Source: Pseudodesulfovibrio nedwellii (GTDB lineage: Bacteria; Desulfobacterota; Desulfovibrionia; Desulfovibrionales; Desulfovibrionaceae). From it: DNA of 64,000 bases. Shown here in pieces: positions 53,763-61,885 of this stretch. Below the pieces are notes generated by a model that saw nothing but the letters and a program-made list of their open reading frames with translations, did not search any database and was not told where the DNA came from. The stretch lies in the NCBI RefSeq assembly GCF_027923765.1, contig NZ_AP026709.1, positions 3,027,501-3,091,500 of the forward strand, given 5' to 3'. The position numbers were made by a program, and so were the translations under genes. Positions within the stretch are counted from its first letter, which is position 1; each line of letters opens with the position of its first letter.

Positions 53763-55105
53763 CATTGCTGTCCGGCTAAGAACCGTTGGTGCCCGTGGAT
53801 TCCCGCATGAGTGCTGTTTTTCAGGCGAAGGCCAGTCGATGGACATGTTTGACAGCCTTTTGAAAAGAAAATATCCGAATTCTCCTCGATTTATGGTATG
53901 CAGTTAGTGTCTAAATCGCTGCACACAAAGGAGATTTCGGACATGTCGAATTTTAACACGATCCTTCATCAAGTGCTATCTCTGATTCCTCGCTCGGAGT
54001 TCGAAGCTTTGGCCCGTAAACACGGTACGGGGCGTTGTTCCCGGGTGTTTTTTCGCTGGAACCAATTCGCCTGCCTTCTTTTCATTCACTTGGCCGGACG
54101 CAGAAGCATGCGGGGCGGCATCCGAAATCTGGAGGCGAATACCCGCCAGTTTTACCATTTGGGCATCAGGTCTGTAGCCAGATCTATCTTTTCGGACGCC
54201 AACTCGAAGCAACCGGCCGATTTCTTTCAAGCGATCTTCGGCAAGCTTTACCAGCGTTGCTCGTCTGCGGTTCCAGGTCACAAATTCAGGTTCAAGAACA
54301 AGCTGTATAGCATTGATTCTTCAACCATTAAACTCTGCCTATCCGCGTTTCCTTGGGCTTCATTTCGGGCCAAACGAGGCGGCGTCAAGTTGCACACAGT
54401 CCTCGACCATGACGGCTATCTGCCAGCATTTATACGTATCAGCAAGGCACGGTTACACGATTCTTGGATAACCAAAATGCTCAAGCTACCCAAGGGTTCT
54501 ATCGCCGTCTTCGACAAGGCGTACATCAAGTATTCCTGGTTCCAGACACTTGGGGCCTCCGGTTTGTTTTTTTGTTATCAGACTGAAGACCAACACCGTA
54601 TACAAGGTCATCAAGCGTCAGCCAGTCCGCAAAAGCACCGGAGTGATCGCCGACCATGTTATCAGCGTTTCCAGTCGAGGTGAGGAGCTCCGGCTTCGCC
54701 GTTTTGGCTATCGGGATCCAGAAACCCGCAAACATTACGTGTTTCTGACCAACCATTTCCGCCTTTCAGCCAAGACCATCGCTGATATCTACAAAGAGCG
54801 CTGGCAGATTGAAATCTTCTTCCGGCTGATCAAGCAGAATCTACGACTTAAATCTTTTGTCGGAACTTCCGAAAACGCCGTTATGAGCCAAATTTATGTG
54901 GCCATGATCGCCTACTTGATCTTGGCGTGGCTTAAATTCCGCTCCGGCATTGACTTCAGTCTCCAGCAAATGTTTCAACTGCTTCAGATTAACGTTTTTG
55001 ATCGCCGCGAACTGGTGGAGCTTTTCAAGCCACCCGACAAAGCCTGTGACGACATCAACAATAATTACGGTCTATTGTCGTATGTCTCTTAACCGGACAG
55101 CAATG
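53763..55105 (+). mobile_element. IS4-type insertion sequence (1343 bp) with target duplication
   Basis: Left end CATTGCTGTCCGGCTAAG and right end CTTAACCGGACAGCAATG are inverted repeats with one mismatch in 18. The 9-base sequence AGGAAGTGA lies on both sides (53754-53762 and 55106-55114), a clean target-site duplication. One transposase gene fills the element in the plus direction. Confidence 0.92.
53943..55092 (+). pseudogene. IS4 family transposase with frameshift
   Basis: DUF4372-type N-terminus (SNFNTILHQVLSLIPRSEFE), then the DDE core: first Asp in LYSIDSSTIKL, second Asp in IAVFDKAYIKY and Glu in YKERWQIEIFFRLIK (the YREK motif). The first frame ends at 54683, whereas the correct continuation (VIRLKTNTVYKV) lies in the next frame from T7 at 54567-54573. 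One extra T would explain this, so it is either an inactivating indel or a slippage site. The ATG at 53943 follows AAAGGAG. Confidence 0.85.
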
Positions 55106-55114
55106 AGGAAGTGA

Positions 55115-55311
55115 CTAAAGAGGTAATGGGATGGACCTATTATACGGGCTCTTTACAGCTCAATGACACCCTGCCATCAATGGCTAAAATGAACTCCGAG
55201 CAACAAAAGAGTGCTTGTTGAGGGAATGTGCAGAGGTCTCACACTATTATAAGTCAGATCGGAATCAGTGTCAGCTCCAAGTATGATTAATAATTTTAAG
55301 GGATAGTTAAT
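55115..55311. other. Short gap between IS4-type element and SGNH-like gene
   Basis: About 200 bases. A 38-codon open stretch through the IS end (ending SEQQKSAC) has no start and is not recognised. No promoter is evident. Confidence 0.35.
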
Positions 55312-56097
55312 ATGGTTAAAAGATATCTAGTTCTTGGCTCCTGTCGAGTTGTAAATACAATCGCATATGGAGTTGGTGATAAGATCATTTTGAATAAAAA
55401 GGATCTGTGGTTTACCCACTATATTCAGGAGCATATCCAAAAAATTAAGCATTTGTTTGGGCATAGCTCAATTCCTAGCGAGCATAAGGAGTTGTTTGTA
55501 CGCTATGAACAGCAGAACCACTATGGCGCCCACTCAACTCTAAGAGTAGGGGATTCCGTTAATAGTGGCACAGTGGGACTTAATAATAGTTGCCATTTCG
55601 GAACGCTTAATGTTGTCGTAGAGCTTCCCACTATTCGTTATATTAAAGTTCCTGTCGAGGGTAGGATTTTATGGGGACATATGACCAATCTTGACCTCAT
55701 TAGAAATTCTCCATTCAACCACGTGGGTGGATATTCTACTGACGAAGAGTTTCTAGAATTACTGAATGAGTTTGAGCAAGTTGTTATAGACTCAATTCTA
55801 TCCTCTGCAGTAGGTGAGGCTGTTAATTTTATCTATGTACCTCACAATCCTTTCATCGAACTGAAAGAGGGCGGTTGGGGCATATCTGATCAACGTGTCC
55901 ATATCTCTGATTTGATTCGTTGCCATTGTGCAAAAAACGTTCGAGTAACCAGGATTCCTGTAACACGGTGCATGCTATATATCAGAAATATGATTGAGGA
56001 AAATGGTGGAGTTGAGAGCATGTTGAAAGATCAGAATCACTACTCTCTTCAAGGCAGAAAAGTCGCATTCAAGTATCTGGATGCACTGGCTCAATAA
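55312..56097 (+). CDS. SGNH/GSCFA-like hydrolase-type protein
   Basis: A 261-residue soluble protein. The start YLVLGSCRVVNTIAYG has the GSC motif expected for the nucleophile region of GSCFA/SGNH-type proteins. The end DQNHYSLQGRKVAFKYL offers the Asp-x-x-His pair of that fold. NFIYVPHNPFIELK lies in the middle. Such proteins are found in polysaccharide clusters as esterases or acetyl-transfer partners. The assignment is by motif only. The start is ATG at 55312 with AAGGGATAG upstream. It is AT-rich like the sugar block before the IS4-type element. Confidence 0.45.
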   Translation: MVKRYLVLGSCRVVNTIAYGVGDKIILNKKDLWFTHYIQEHIQKIKHLFGHSSIPSEHKELFVRYEQQNHYGAHSTLRVGDSVNSGTVGLNNSCHFGTLNVVVELPTIRYIKVPVEGRILWGHMTNLDLIRNSPFNHVGGYSTDEEFLELLNEFEQVVIDSILSSAVGEAVNFIYVPHNPFIELKEGGWGISDQRVHISDLIRCHCAKNVRVTRIPVTRCMLYIRNMIEENGGVESMLKDQNHYSLQGRKVAFKYLDALAQ

Positions 56098-56102
56098 ATG
56101 GT

Positions 56103-56191
56103 TCATCCGGTTAAAGCGTACTTGGATTCATGAATGCCCATGATTCTGAGCTTGAAAAACTCTTTATCCCGATAACCATATGCCTGTCTTT
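56103..56191 (-). pseudogene. C-terminal fragment of ISL3 family transposase
   Basis: The minus strand reads AYGYRDKEFFKLRIMGIHES, then KYALTG and stop, the standard ISL3 transposase C-terminus. The upstream coding part is cut off exactly where the IS3 element begins (56192), and no remainder is found beyond 57485. The last 30 or so bases are shared with the scrap at 23205-23238. Confidence 0.75.
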
Positions 56192-56258
56192 AGAAGTGGA
56201 TCTAAGAAACTGGACCACAGTTTAAGGTGGACGTAAGATGCCTAAAGGAGGCTTTCCA

Positions 56259-56546
56259 ATGTCCAATAAAAGAAGAAGATTTACTGCTGAATTTAAAGCC
56301 CGTGTCGCTCTCGACGCCCTGTCTGGCGAACACACTCTTTCCGAGTTAGCCAGCAAGTATGGCGTCCACACGAATCAGATATCCCAGTGGAAGAAGCAGG
56401 CCAAAGATCAGATCGTTGCTGGCTTTTCCGGCAAAGCCAAGAAGAACCAACACAATGACGAAGCGCATATCAAAGAGCTTCATGCCAAAATCGGCCAACT
56501 TCTGATCGAGAAGGATTTTTTGCAACAAGCCTTCGCCAAAATCTGA
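56259..56546 (+). CDS. IS3 family transposase OrfA
   Basis: A 95-residue protein. It has an HTH (FTAEFKARVALDALSGEHTL, then SELASKYGVHTNQISQWKKQ) and a C-terminal leucine-zipper-like helix (AHIKELHAKIGQLLIEKDFL). The ATG at 56259 follows AAAGGAGG. OrfB continues in the -1 frame near the stop (ccaaaatctga at 56537-56547), consistent with programmed frameshifting to make OrfAB. Confidence 0.85.
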   Translation: MSNKRRRFTAEFKARVALDALSGEHTLSELASKYGVHTNQISQWKKQAKDQIVAGFSGKAKKNQHNDEAHIKELHAKIGQLLIEKDFLQQAFAKI

Positions 56547-57424
56547 GCTGCGAGCGAAGGCGTGAAGTCGTCGACAAAGAGCATCCAAAGCTCAGCGTTC
56601 GTCGACAGTGCAGAATTTTCAAGCTGCAACGCTCAACATACTACTATCAGCCAATCGGCGAGTCTCCGTACAACTTGGAGCTGATGAAACGTATCGACGA
56701 GTTGTTCATGGAATTGCCATTTTTCGGCTCTCGACAAATGCGCAACATCCTGCGGGATGAAGGGCATTGGGTTGGCCGTGGTCGAGTCAGACGGCTTATG
56801 CGTAAAATGGGATTGATGGCAATCTACCAAAAGCCACAGACGAGTCAGCCGCATCCGCAGCACAAGACGTATCCATATTTGTTACGCAACATGAAAATCA
56901 CAAAGCCGAATCAAGTTTGGTGTACCGACATAACGTACATCCCGATGAAGCGAGGCTTCTTGTATCTCGTGGCAATCATGGATTGGCATAGCCGTGCAGT
57001 CTTGTCGTGGCGTTTATCGAATACGATGGACGCTGACTTTTGTGTTGCAGCCTTGGAGGACGCGATTAACCGTTATGGCGTCCCTGAAATCTTCAACACG
57101 GACCAGGGGAGTCAGTTTACCAGTTATGAATTCACAAAGACTCTGAGGGATGCAGGTATCCGTATCTCAATGGATGGCCGGGGGCGTTGGATGGACAACG
57201 TTATGATCGAACGACTTTGGAAATCTTTGAAGTACGAATGTGTATATTTGCGGGAATTGGAGACAGGAAGTGATCTGCGGAGTGCTTTGGCCTGGTGGTT
57301 TAACTTCTACAACAACCGGCGTCCTCATAAGACCTTTGACGGACGCAAGCCGATGGAGATATATCAAGCGAGCCCCATCCCAGAGGGGGTACCCCCTCTG
57401 GGATGGCCCCGCCAAGCAGCGTAG
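56543..57424 (+). CDS. IS3 family transposase OrfB (DDE integrase core)
   Basis: About 290 residues read in the -1 frame relative to orfA. It has an HTH_21 region ([32 protein letters not shown]), then the DDE core: [22 protein letters not shown] and [14 protein letters not shown]. The ending is [20 protein letters not shown]. It looks intact. The 3' end runs through a 32-bp perfect palindrome (57375-57406) that adds an unusual tail after MEIYQASP. Confidence 0.85.
   Translation: MSCERRREVVDKEHPKLSVRRQCRIFKLQRSTYYYQPIGESPYNLELMKRIDELFMELPFFGSRQMRNILRDEGHWVGRGRVRRLMRKMGLMAIYQKPQTSQPHPQHKTYPYLLRNMKITKPNQVWCTDITYIPMKRGFLYLVAIMDWHSRAVLSWRLSNTMDADFCVAALEDAINRYGVPEIFNTDQGSQFTSYEFTKTLRDAGIRISMDGRGRWMDNVMIERLWKSLKYECVYLRELETGSDLRSALAWWFNFYNNRRPHKTFDGRKPMEIYQASPIPEGVPPLGWPRQAA
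57375..57406. repeat. 32-bp perfect palindrome inside orfB
   Basis: The left half CCATCCCAGAGGGGGT is followed at once by its exact reverse complement. Its RNA would fold into a very stable hairpin near the end of the transposase gene. It may be an attenuator, a barrier to read-through, or a nested small insertion. Confidence 0.85.
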
Positions 57425-57514
57425 CCAGTTAAACTGTCCACCTTAAAAACGCTGCTCAGTGGTCCAACAAAGTGAACCCACTTCTGGTTTTTTTGTTTTC
57501 AAAGGAGAAAAACC

Positions 57515-58498
57515 ATGAGTGAAATCATCAAGGAACTGAAAAAACTGCAACCTGCGGAACTTGATGCAGGTGAAATCTTTAGCGGCAGGAAATCGAAACG
57601 GACTGTGCGTGGCTTCGAAGCCCCCTCCTCGTTCACCCCGGAATCTAACCCGGAATACCTGTTCCACGATTCGAGCCGTGACGCGGTTGTCTGGTTCATG
57701 GATTCGTCTGACCCGTTGTACGTCTTTGGACCTGCAGGATCGGGAAAGACCAGCCTCATCAAACAGCTCGCGGCCAAACTTAATTATCCGGTGTTCGATG
57801 TTACTGGACATGGGCGGCTGGAGTTCCCGGACATGGTCGGTCATCTGACCGTGGAAGATTCCAATATGTCATTCCAATACGGCCCGCTGGCATTGGCCAT
57901 GAAGTTCGGTGGACTCTTCCTGCTCAACGAAATTGATCTGCTTGATCCTGCGACTGCTGCTGGCCTGAATGGTGTTCTGGACGGTGATCCGTTGTGCATC
58001 CCCGAGAATGGCGGCGAAGTCATCAAGCCTCATCCTTTGTTTCGATTTGCGGCAACGGCCAACACCAATGGTGGGGCAGACGAAACCGGCTTGTATCAGG
58101 GAACTCTTCGGCAGAACCTCGCTTTTATGGACCGTTTCTGGCTGTGCGAGGTCGGCTATCCAAGTCCCAAGGACGAACGGAAGTTGCTACATAGAAAAGC
58201 CGGAAAACTTCCCAAAGAGATCCGTACTAAGATGGTGGAATTTGCCAATGAGGTCCGCAAGCTCTTCATGGGCGAAGCTGACGGCAACTACCGCGACACC
58301 ATTGAAGTAACCTTTTCCACTCGTACCCTCATTCGTTGGGCAGATTTGACTGTCCGATTTCAACCACTTGCAAGGCAGGGCATTCAGCCCGTGGCCTATG
58401 CGCTTGATCGTGCGCTTGGATACCGGGCTAGCCCGGAGACTCGGACTGTGCTGCATGAGTTGGCGCAGCGCATCTTCCCACAAGAAAACAAGGAGTAA
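57515..58498 (+). CDS. MoxR/CbbQ-CobS-like AAA+ ATPase
   Basis: A 327-residue protein. The AAA core has Walker A VFGPAGSGKTSLIK (about residue 72), LEFPDMVGHLTVE, Walker B GGLFLLNEIDLLDP (about 131) and sensor 1 in FRFAATANTNGG, ending in arginine-finger-like RQNLAFMDRFWL. It is closest in style to CobS/CbbQ/MoxR ATPases, which remodel partners through VWA-domain proteins. ATG at 57515 follows AAAGGAG. The IS3 end lies only 29 bases upstream. The DUF3150 gene begins 2 bases after its stop, so they form one operon with the VWA gene. Confidence 0.85.
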   Translation: MSEIIKELKKLQPAELDAGEIFSGRKSKRTVRGFEAPSSFTPESNPEYLFHDSSRDAVVWFMDSSDPLYVFGPAGSGKTSLIKQLAAKLNYPVFDVTGHGRLEFPDMVGHLTVEDSNMSFQYGPLALAMKFGGLFLLNEIDLLDPATAAGLNGVLDGDPLCIPENGGEVIKPHPLFRFAATANTNGGADETGLYQGTLRQNLAFMDRFWLCEVGYPSPKDERKLLHRKAGKLPKEIRTKMVEFANEVRKLFMGEADGNYRDTIEVTFSTRTLIRWADLTVRFQPLARQGIQPVAYALDRALGYRASPETRTVLHELAQRIFPQENKE

Positions 58499-58500
58499 TC

Positions 58501-59466
58501 ATGAATACCCATACTGACATTACTGTGCTTGACCATTTGATGGCCCTGAATCTGGATGTAAATATTTGGACTGCCCGCAAGAAGTTGACGCCTTCTGATT
58601 TTGGAGGCGCTGAATTGCCACCTGAAGAACTTGCTTCGCTTGGTAGTAAGAAAATCTGCAACCCGCAGGAGTTGCGTATCTTCGGAACCTTGAAGGCTCG
58701 TGCTGTAAATCTGCTCGATAGGACCGGCGTTCGTTTCATTGGCGGCTGGGCTATTCCTGAAGATCAGGCAGATGACATCGTGACTGAACTGATCTCAATT
58801 CGCGACGATTTTCTGAATGCGAAAGAACAGTTTCTCAACCGCTACGATGAAGCCGTGCGAGATTGGATTACACAGCACCCCGGATGGGAGCGCTTGATAG
58901 GAAGTTCCACTGTCAGTGCGGATTACGTGCGCAGTCGCATTGGTTTTAAATGGCAGTTGTTCAAACTTCTGCCGCCGACAGAAGACGCCGTGCATCAAGG
59001 TTTGCAGGAGGAAATCAATGACCTTGGTGGCACTCTTTTCGGTGAGGTCGCCAAAGCTGCAACCGATACCTGGCATCGTTGCTTCGAGGGCAAGGATCAG
59101 GTGACGCACAAGGCTTTGTCTCCTTTACGCTCCCTTCACAAAAAGTTGAGCGGCCTGAGTTTTGTTGAGCCTCGCGTTGTGCCGGTGGTGGATCTGCTGG
59201 AGACGGCTTTCAATCGCATGCCTGCCCGTGGTTACATCCATGGCAGCGCATTGATCATGCTTCAGGGCGTGGTTTCGTTGCTTCGCGATCCGGCGACGCT
59301 CGTTGCTCATGGACAAAAGATTCTTGATGGCAACGACACCAACGACATCTTGGCCGGTCTGGTCGCGGACACAATTCCGCTTTTGTCGGCGGAAGAGCCC
59401 GTTGTCACTGAGTTTGTCCCAGAGCCGGTACCTCAGCATCAAATCGACAGCCACGGTTTGTGGTGA
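58501..59466 (+). CDS. DUF3150 domain-containing protein
   Basis: A 321-residue soluble, helical protein matching DUF3150: ITVLDHLMALNLDVNIWTAR at the start, KKICNPQELRIFGTLKARAV, then LLDRTGVRFIGGWAIPED and a coiled middle (FLNAKEQFLNRYDEAVRDWI). The C-terminal part holds a second helical region ending HQIDSHGLW. Function unknown; its constant place between a CobS-like ATPase and a CobT-like VWA protein in mobile elements suggests that it is their partner. It starts 2 bases after the ATPase gene and ends 7 bases before the VWA gene. Confidence 0.8.
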   Translation: MNTHTDITVLDHLMALNLDVNIWTARKKLTPSDFGGAELPPEELASLGSKKICNPQELRIFGTLKARAVNLLDRTGVRFIGGWAIPEDQADDIVTELISIRDDFLNAKEQFLNRYDEAVRDWITQHPGWERLIGSSTVSADYVRSRIGFKWQLFKLLPPTEDAVHQGLQEEINDLGGTLFGEVAKAATDTWHRCFEGKDQVTHKALSPLRSLHKKLSGLSFVEPRVVPVVDLLETAFNRMPARGYIHGSALIMLQGVVSLLRDPATLVAHGQKILDGNDTNDILAGLVADTIPLLSAEEPVVTEFVPEPVPQHQIDSHGLW

Positions 59467-59473
59467 GGTTGGC

Positions 59474-61063
59474 ATGACAAATAATCTTATCATGAAATCA
59501 CTGCCAATGGTGGCAAGCGTACTTGGGCAAAAGTACGGGGTGAAAATCGAGATTGGAGGAACCGGAGCATATACGGATGGCAATACTATTCATCTGCCTG
59601 CGCTTCCTCTGGATTGTGACGAAACACTCATCGGGCTAGCGCGTGGATATGCGGATCATGAATCGGCGCATATCCGCGAAACACGGTTTGATTGGCTTGT
59701 GCTGGCAAATCTCACTCCGCTTGAAAAGTACGTCTGGAATACGTTTGAGGATTGGCGCGTTGAGCACCGGCTGGCGCGGTTGTTCCCCGGATGCAGACAG
59801 AACTTCAACTGGCTCATTCAGCATCTCTTCGGCAAAGAAACCGAGCAGACTACTGATCCGGCCATGGCTATCCTGAACTGGCTATTGCTTTCAGTTCGTG
59901 CGTGGGATGTTTCGTCGTTGGGCGATCAGCGTGACCGCGTCGGTAATCTTGTCGAGGTTCATTACCCCGGCCTGATTGCACGTCTGAATTGGATCCTGCA
60001 AAAAGTGCATGCGTACTGTGATTCGACTCAGGAATGCATTCTGTATGCACGAGAAGTCGCTGCTATCCTCAATAATATGGCAAAAGCAAAAATGGATAAT
60101 AACGGTCCGAAAAAGCTGGGAATAAAACCGGAAAGAACGATTAAAAACGATGCCCCTGATGAGTTGCCCTCGTCCTGTCATATTCGTGATTTGAAGTGGT
60201 TGGTCAATGCGTCGGAGGATGATCTTCCATTGGATATGGGGGAGGCTCTGGCGGATCGTTTGCGCAAGGAAACTCCCGAGGATTTGAATGACTCTTTACG
60301 AGTGGCTCAACTTGGCTCCAAGACGACCAAACCGATTCAACCGGAGGATGCAACTGCAACAAAACGAGCATCAACGGCCTTGCGGACACAACTCCAAGGG
60401 CTGCTACAAGCATCAGTGCTGACGCGAAGCAAAGTTGGTCGCCATGGTCGGCTCGATGCGCGGCAGCTTCATCGATTGTCGGTCGCTGATTCTCGTGTCT
60501 TCAAGCGAGATGGACAAAAAGCGGGCATAAATACCGCCGTCCATATTCTGTTGGATTGCTCTGGCTCGATGCGGAGACGAATCAAGCTGACAACGCAGGC
60601 CTGTCATGCAGTGGCCACGGCTTTGGATTCCATCGACGGCATCAACGTAGGTGTGACGGCCTTTCCGGCAGGAACACCCACAGATGGTGGGAATGACAAT
60701 CCCACAGGAGCGACTGTTTGCCCGATCCTGGCTCATGGCGAACGGATGCATACGGATTTTGCAGTACAAGCGACTGGCTGTACGCCTTTGGGCGAATCTC
60801 TCTGGTGGGTATTGCAGAAAATACATTCATTGTCCGAGTCTCGAAAGATCGTTCTGATTCTAACGGACGGGGACCCGGATTCCTTTAACGTCGCATTTGA
60901 AGCCATCGAAGACGGCAGACGATTCGGCGTCGAAATATACGGCCTGGGTATCATGTCCGAGGCCATCACCAAACTGCTTCCACATCACAGTCGCACCATC
61001 AACGATCTGTTCGAATTGGCTCCTGCCATGTTCGATATGCTTCGCGGTGCGCTCGTCGAATAA
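59474..61063 (+). CDS. CobT-like VWA protein with N-terminal HExxH motif
   Basis: A 529-residue protein. The N-terminal domain carries ARGYADHESAHIRETRF at about residues 54-70: HESAH is a zinc-metallopeptidase-like HExxH, followed by a conserved acidic WNTFEDWRVEHRLA helix that could supply the third ligand. The middle (about 200-345) is helical. The C-terminal VWA domain has a complete MIDAS: LLDCSGSMRRRIK (DxSxS), the Thr in ATGCTPLGESLW and VLILTDGDPDS. MoxR-type ATPases act through such VWA partners. The start at 59474 gives the family N-terminus; an overlapping upstream extension is spurious. AGGTTGGC upstream is a weak ribosome binding site. Part of the 57.5-61.6 kb operon. Confidence 0.8.
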   Translation: MTNNLIMKSLPMVASVLGQKYGVKIEIGGTGAYTDGNTIHLPALPLDCDETLIGLARGYADHESAHIRETRFDWLVLANLTPLEKYVWNTFEDWRVEHRLARLFPGCRQNFNWLIQHLFGKETEQTTDPAMAILNWLLLSVRAWDVSSLGDQRDRVGNLVEVHYPGLIARLNWILQKVHAYCDSTQECILYAREVAAILNNMAKAKMDNNGPKKLGIKPERTIKNDAPDELPSSCHIRDLKWLVNASEDDLPLDMGEALADRLRKETPEDLNDSLRVAQLGSKTTKPIQPEDATATKRASTALRTQLQGLLQASVLTRSKVGRHGRLDARQLHRLSVADSRVFKRDGQKAGINTAVHILLDCSGSMRRRIKLTTQACHAVATALDSIDGINVGVTAFPAGTPTDGGNDNPTGATVCPILAHGERMHTDFAVQATGCTPLGESLWWVLQKIHSLSESRKIVLILTDGDPDSFNVAFEAIEDGRRFGVEIYGLGIMSEAITKLLPHHSRTINDLFELAPAMFDMLRGALVE

Positions 61064-61086
61064 GCACAAATCATCACGAGGAAAAT

Positions 61087-61422
61087 ATGGACAATGAGAT
61101 CCCCAAATGCCCGAACTGCGACAGCTCGGATTGCGTCGTATTGGTCAATACTGCCCAAAAAGTCGGCACTGCAGTCGGCGGAACCGTTGGCGCTGCTGCC
61201 GGATACGCTGGAGCATCCACGGGCGCAGCGACAGGCGCGGCCATTGGTTCTGTTGTGCCAGGAATAGGGACAGCAGTCGGTGCGGTCAGCGGAGGTTTGG
61301 CCGGACTATTAGCCGGTTTCTTTACCGGCGCAACAGTGGGCAACAAGGTCGGCGAGCAAGTCGATCGTCACATCATCTGCGAGTACCGCTGCAATCGGTG
61401 CGGCATTGAATTCGAAGCCTAA
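61087..61422 (+). CDS. Small protein: glycine zipper between two zinc-ribbon halves
   Basis: A 111-residue protein. Two cysteine knuckles, CPNCDSSDC near residue 8 and CEYRCNRCGIEFEA at the end, frame a long Gly/Ala-rich hydrophobic stretch (about 25-90: VGGTVGAAAGYAGASTGAAT, then GSVVPGIGTAVGAVSGGLAG), a glycine-zipper of the kind that packs in membranes or forms pores. The two knuckles may close one zinc ribbon if the zipper forms a hairpin. ATG follows GAGGAAAAT. Fourth gene of the CbbQ-DUF3150-VWA operon. Confidence 0.7.
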   Translation: MDNEIPKCPNCDSSDCVVLVNTAQKVGTAVGGTVGAAAGYAGASTGAATGAAIGSVVPGIGTAVGAVSGGLAGLLAGFFTGATVGNKVGEQVDRHIICEYRCNRCGIEFEA

Positions 61423-61437
61423 ATCAAGGAGACAATC

Positions 61438-61623
61438 ATGAAGGATTTCTGGACATTCATCGGTGGCGTCGCTGTCGGCATCTTGGCCGTGACTGGTGTG
61501 TATGCTTTTGAAGAAGAGACTACTCGATTCGTAGAGCATGACGAAAATGAGGCGGAAAAATTGGAAGATGAAATTGAAGAGGATACGGATGACGAAGGAG
61601 AGTTGATCGTGGGAGCCTCATAG
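61438..61623 (+). CDS. Small single-pass membrane protein with acidic tail
   Basis: A 61-residue protein. One membrane helix (WTFIGGVAVGILAVTGVYAF, residues 5-24) is followed by a strongly acidic tail (ENEAEKLEDEIEEDTDDEGE). The ATG at 61438 follows AAGGAG. Last gene before the operon terminator; function unknown. Confidence 0.65.
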   Translation: MKDFWTFIGGVAVGILAVTGVYAFEEETTRFVEHDENEAEKLEDEIEEDTDDEGELIVGAS

Positions 61624-61628
61624 AAGAG

Positions 61629-61660
61629 AGAGCCGCTGGCGGGTGCTGGCGGCTCTTGTT
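61629..61660 (+). terminator. Terminator of the CbbQ-DUF3150-VWA operon
   Basis: The stem agagccgc / gcggctct has a 12-base loop and is followed by tgtttatcttcttg. It lies 6 bases after the stop of the acidic membrane protein. Confidence 0.7.
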
Positions 61661-61759
61661 TATCTTCTTGTCTTTATTTTGTTGATTTAGTTTTTTTGAT
61701 ATGAGGAATATGGTTTATTCCCATTTTGTTTTAATTAAACGACGATAGTGAGGGAGGCT

Positions 61760-61873
61760 ATGGCTAAAAGAAAAGCTGCCCACCAAATGCCATCTGCTTG
61801 GTACATGCTGGATCTTCGAGAACCGCATTTGTTTTGCGGTGAGCTATTGTATTCTTACAATCCACAAAGATAA
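61760..61873 (+). CDS. Possible 37-residue protein
   Basis: ATG at 61760 after GAGGGAGG (short spacing). It reads MAKRKAAHQMPSAWYMLDLR, then EPHLFCGELLYSYNPQR. Basic start, no membrane segment. I do not recognise it; it stops 12 bases before the next gene, which suggests coupling. Confidence 0.35.
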   Translation: MAKRKAAHQMPSAWYMLDLREPHLFCGELLYSYNPQR

Positions 61874-61885
61874 CGAGGGCGTGCC

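Larger units (their letters stand above)
56192..57485 (+). mobile_element. IS3 family insertion sequence (about 1294 bp)
   Basis: Ends are marked by AGAAGTGG / CCACTTCT and by an inner inverted copy of GTTTAAGGTGGAC near both ends, with TTGGACCAC-like sequence between. It encodes orfA and orfB in the usual -1 arrangement. No target duplication is seen; the left flank is a truncated ISL3 gene, so deletion may have followed insertion. Exact ends are approximate. Confidence 0.75.

Noticed and set aside
57515-61063. Cobaltochelatase CobS/CobT genes for cobalamin synthesis
   Set aside because: The ATPase and VWA folds fit, but there is no CobN-like subunit or other cobalamin gene, DUF3150 is not part of that pathway, and the VWA protein has an HExxH domain.
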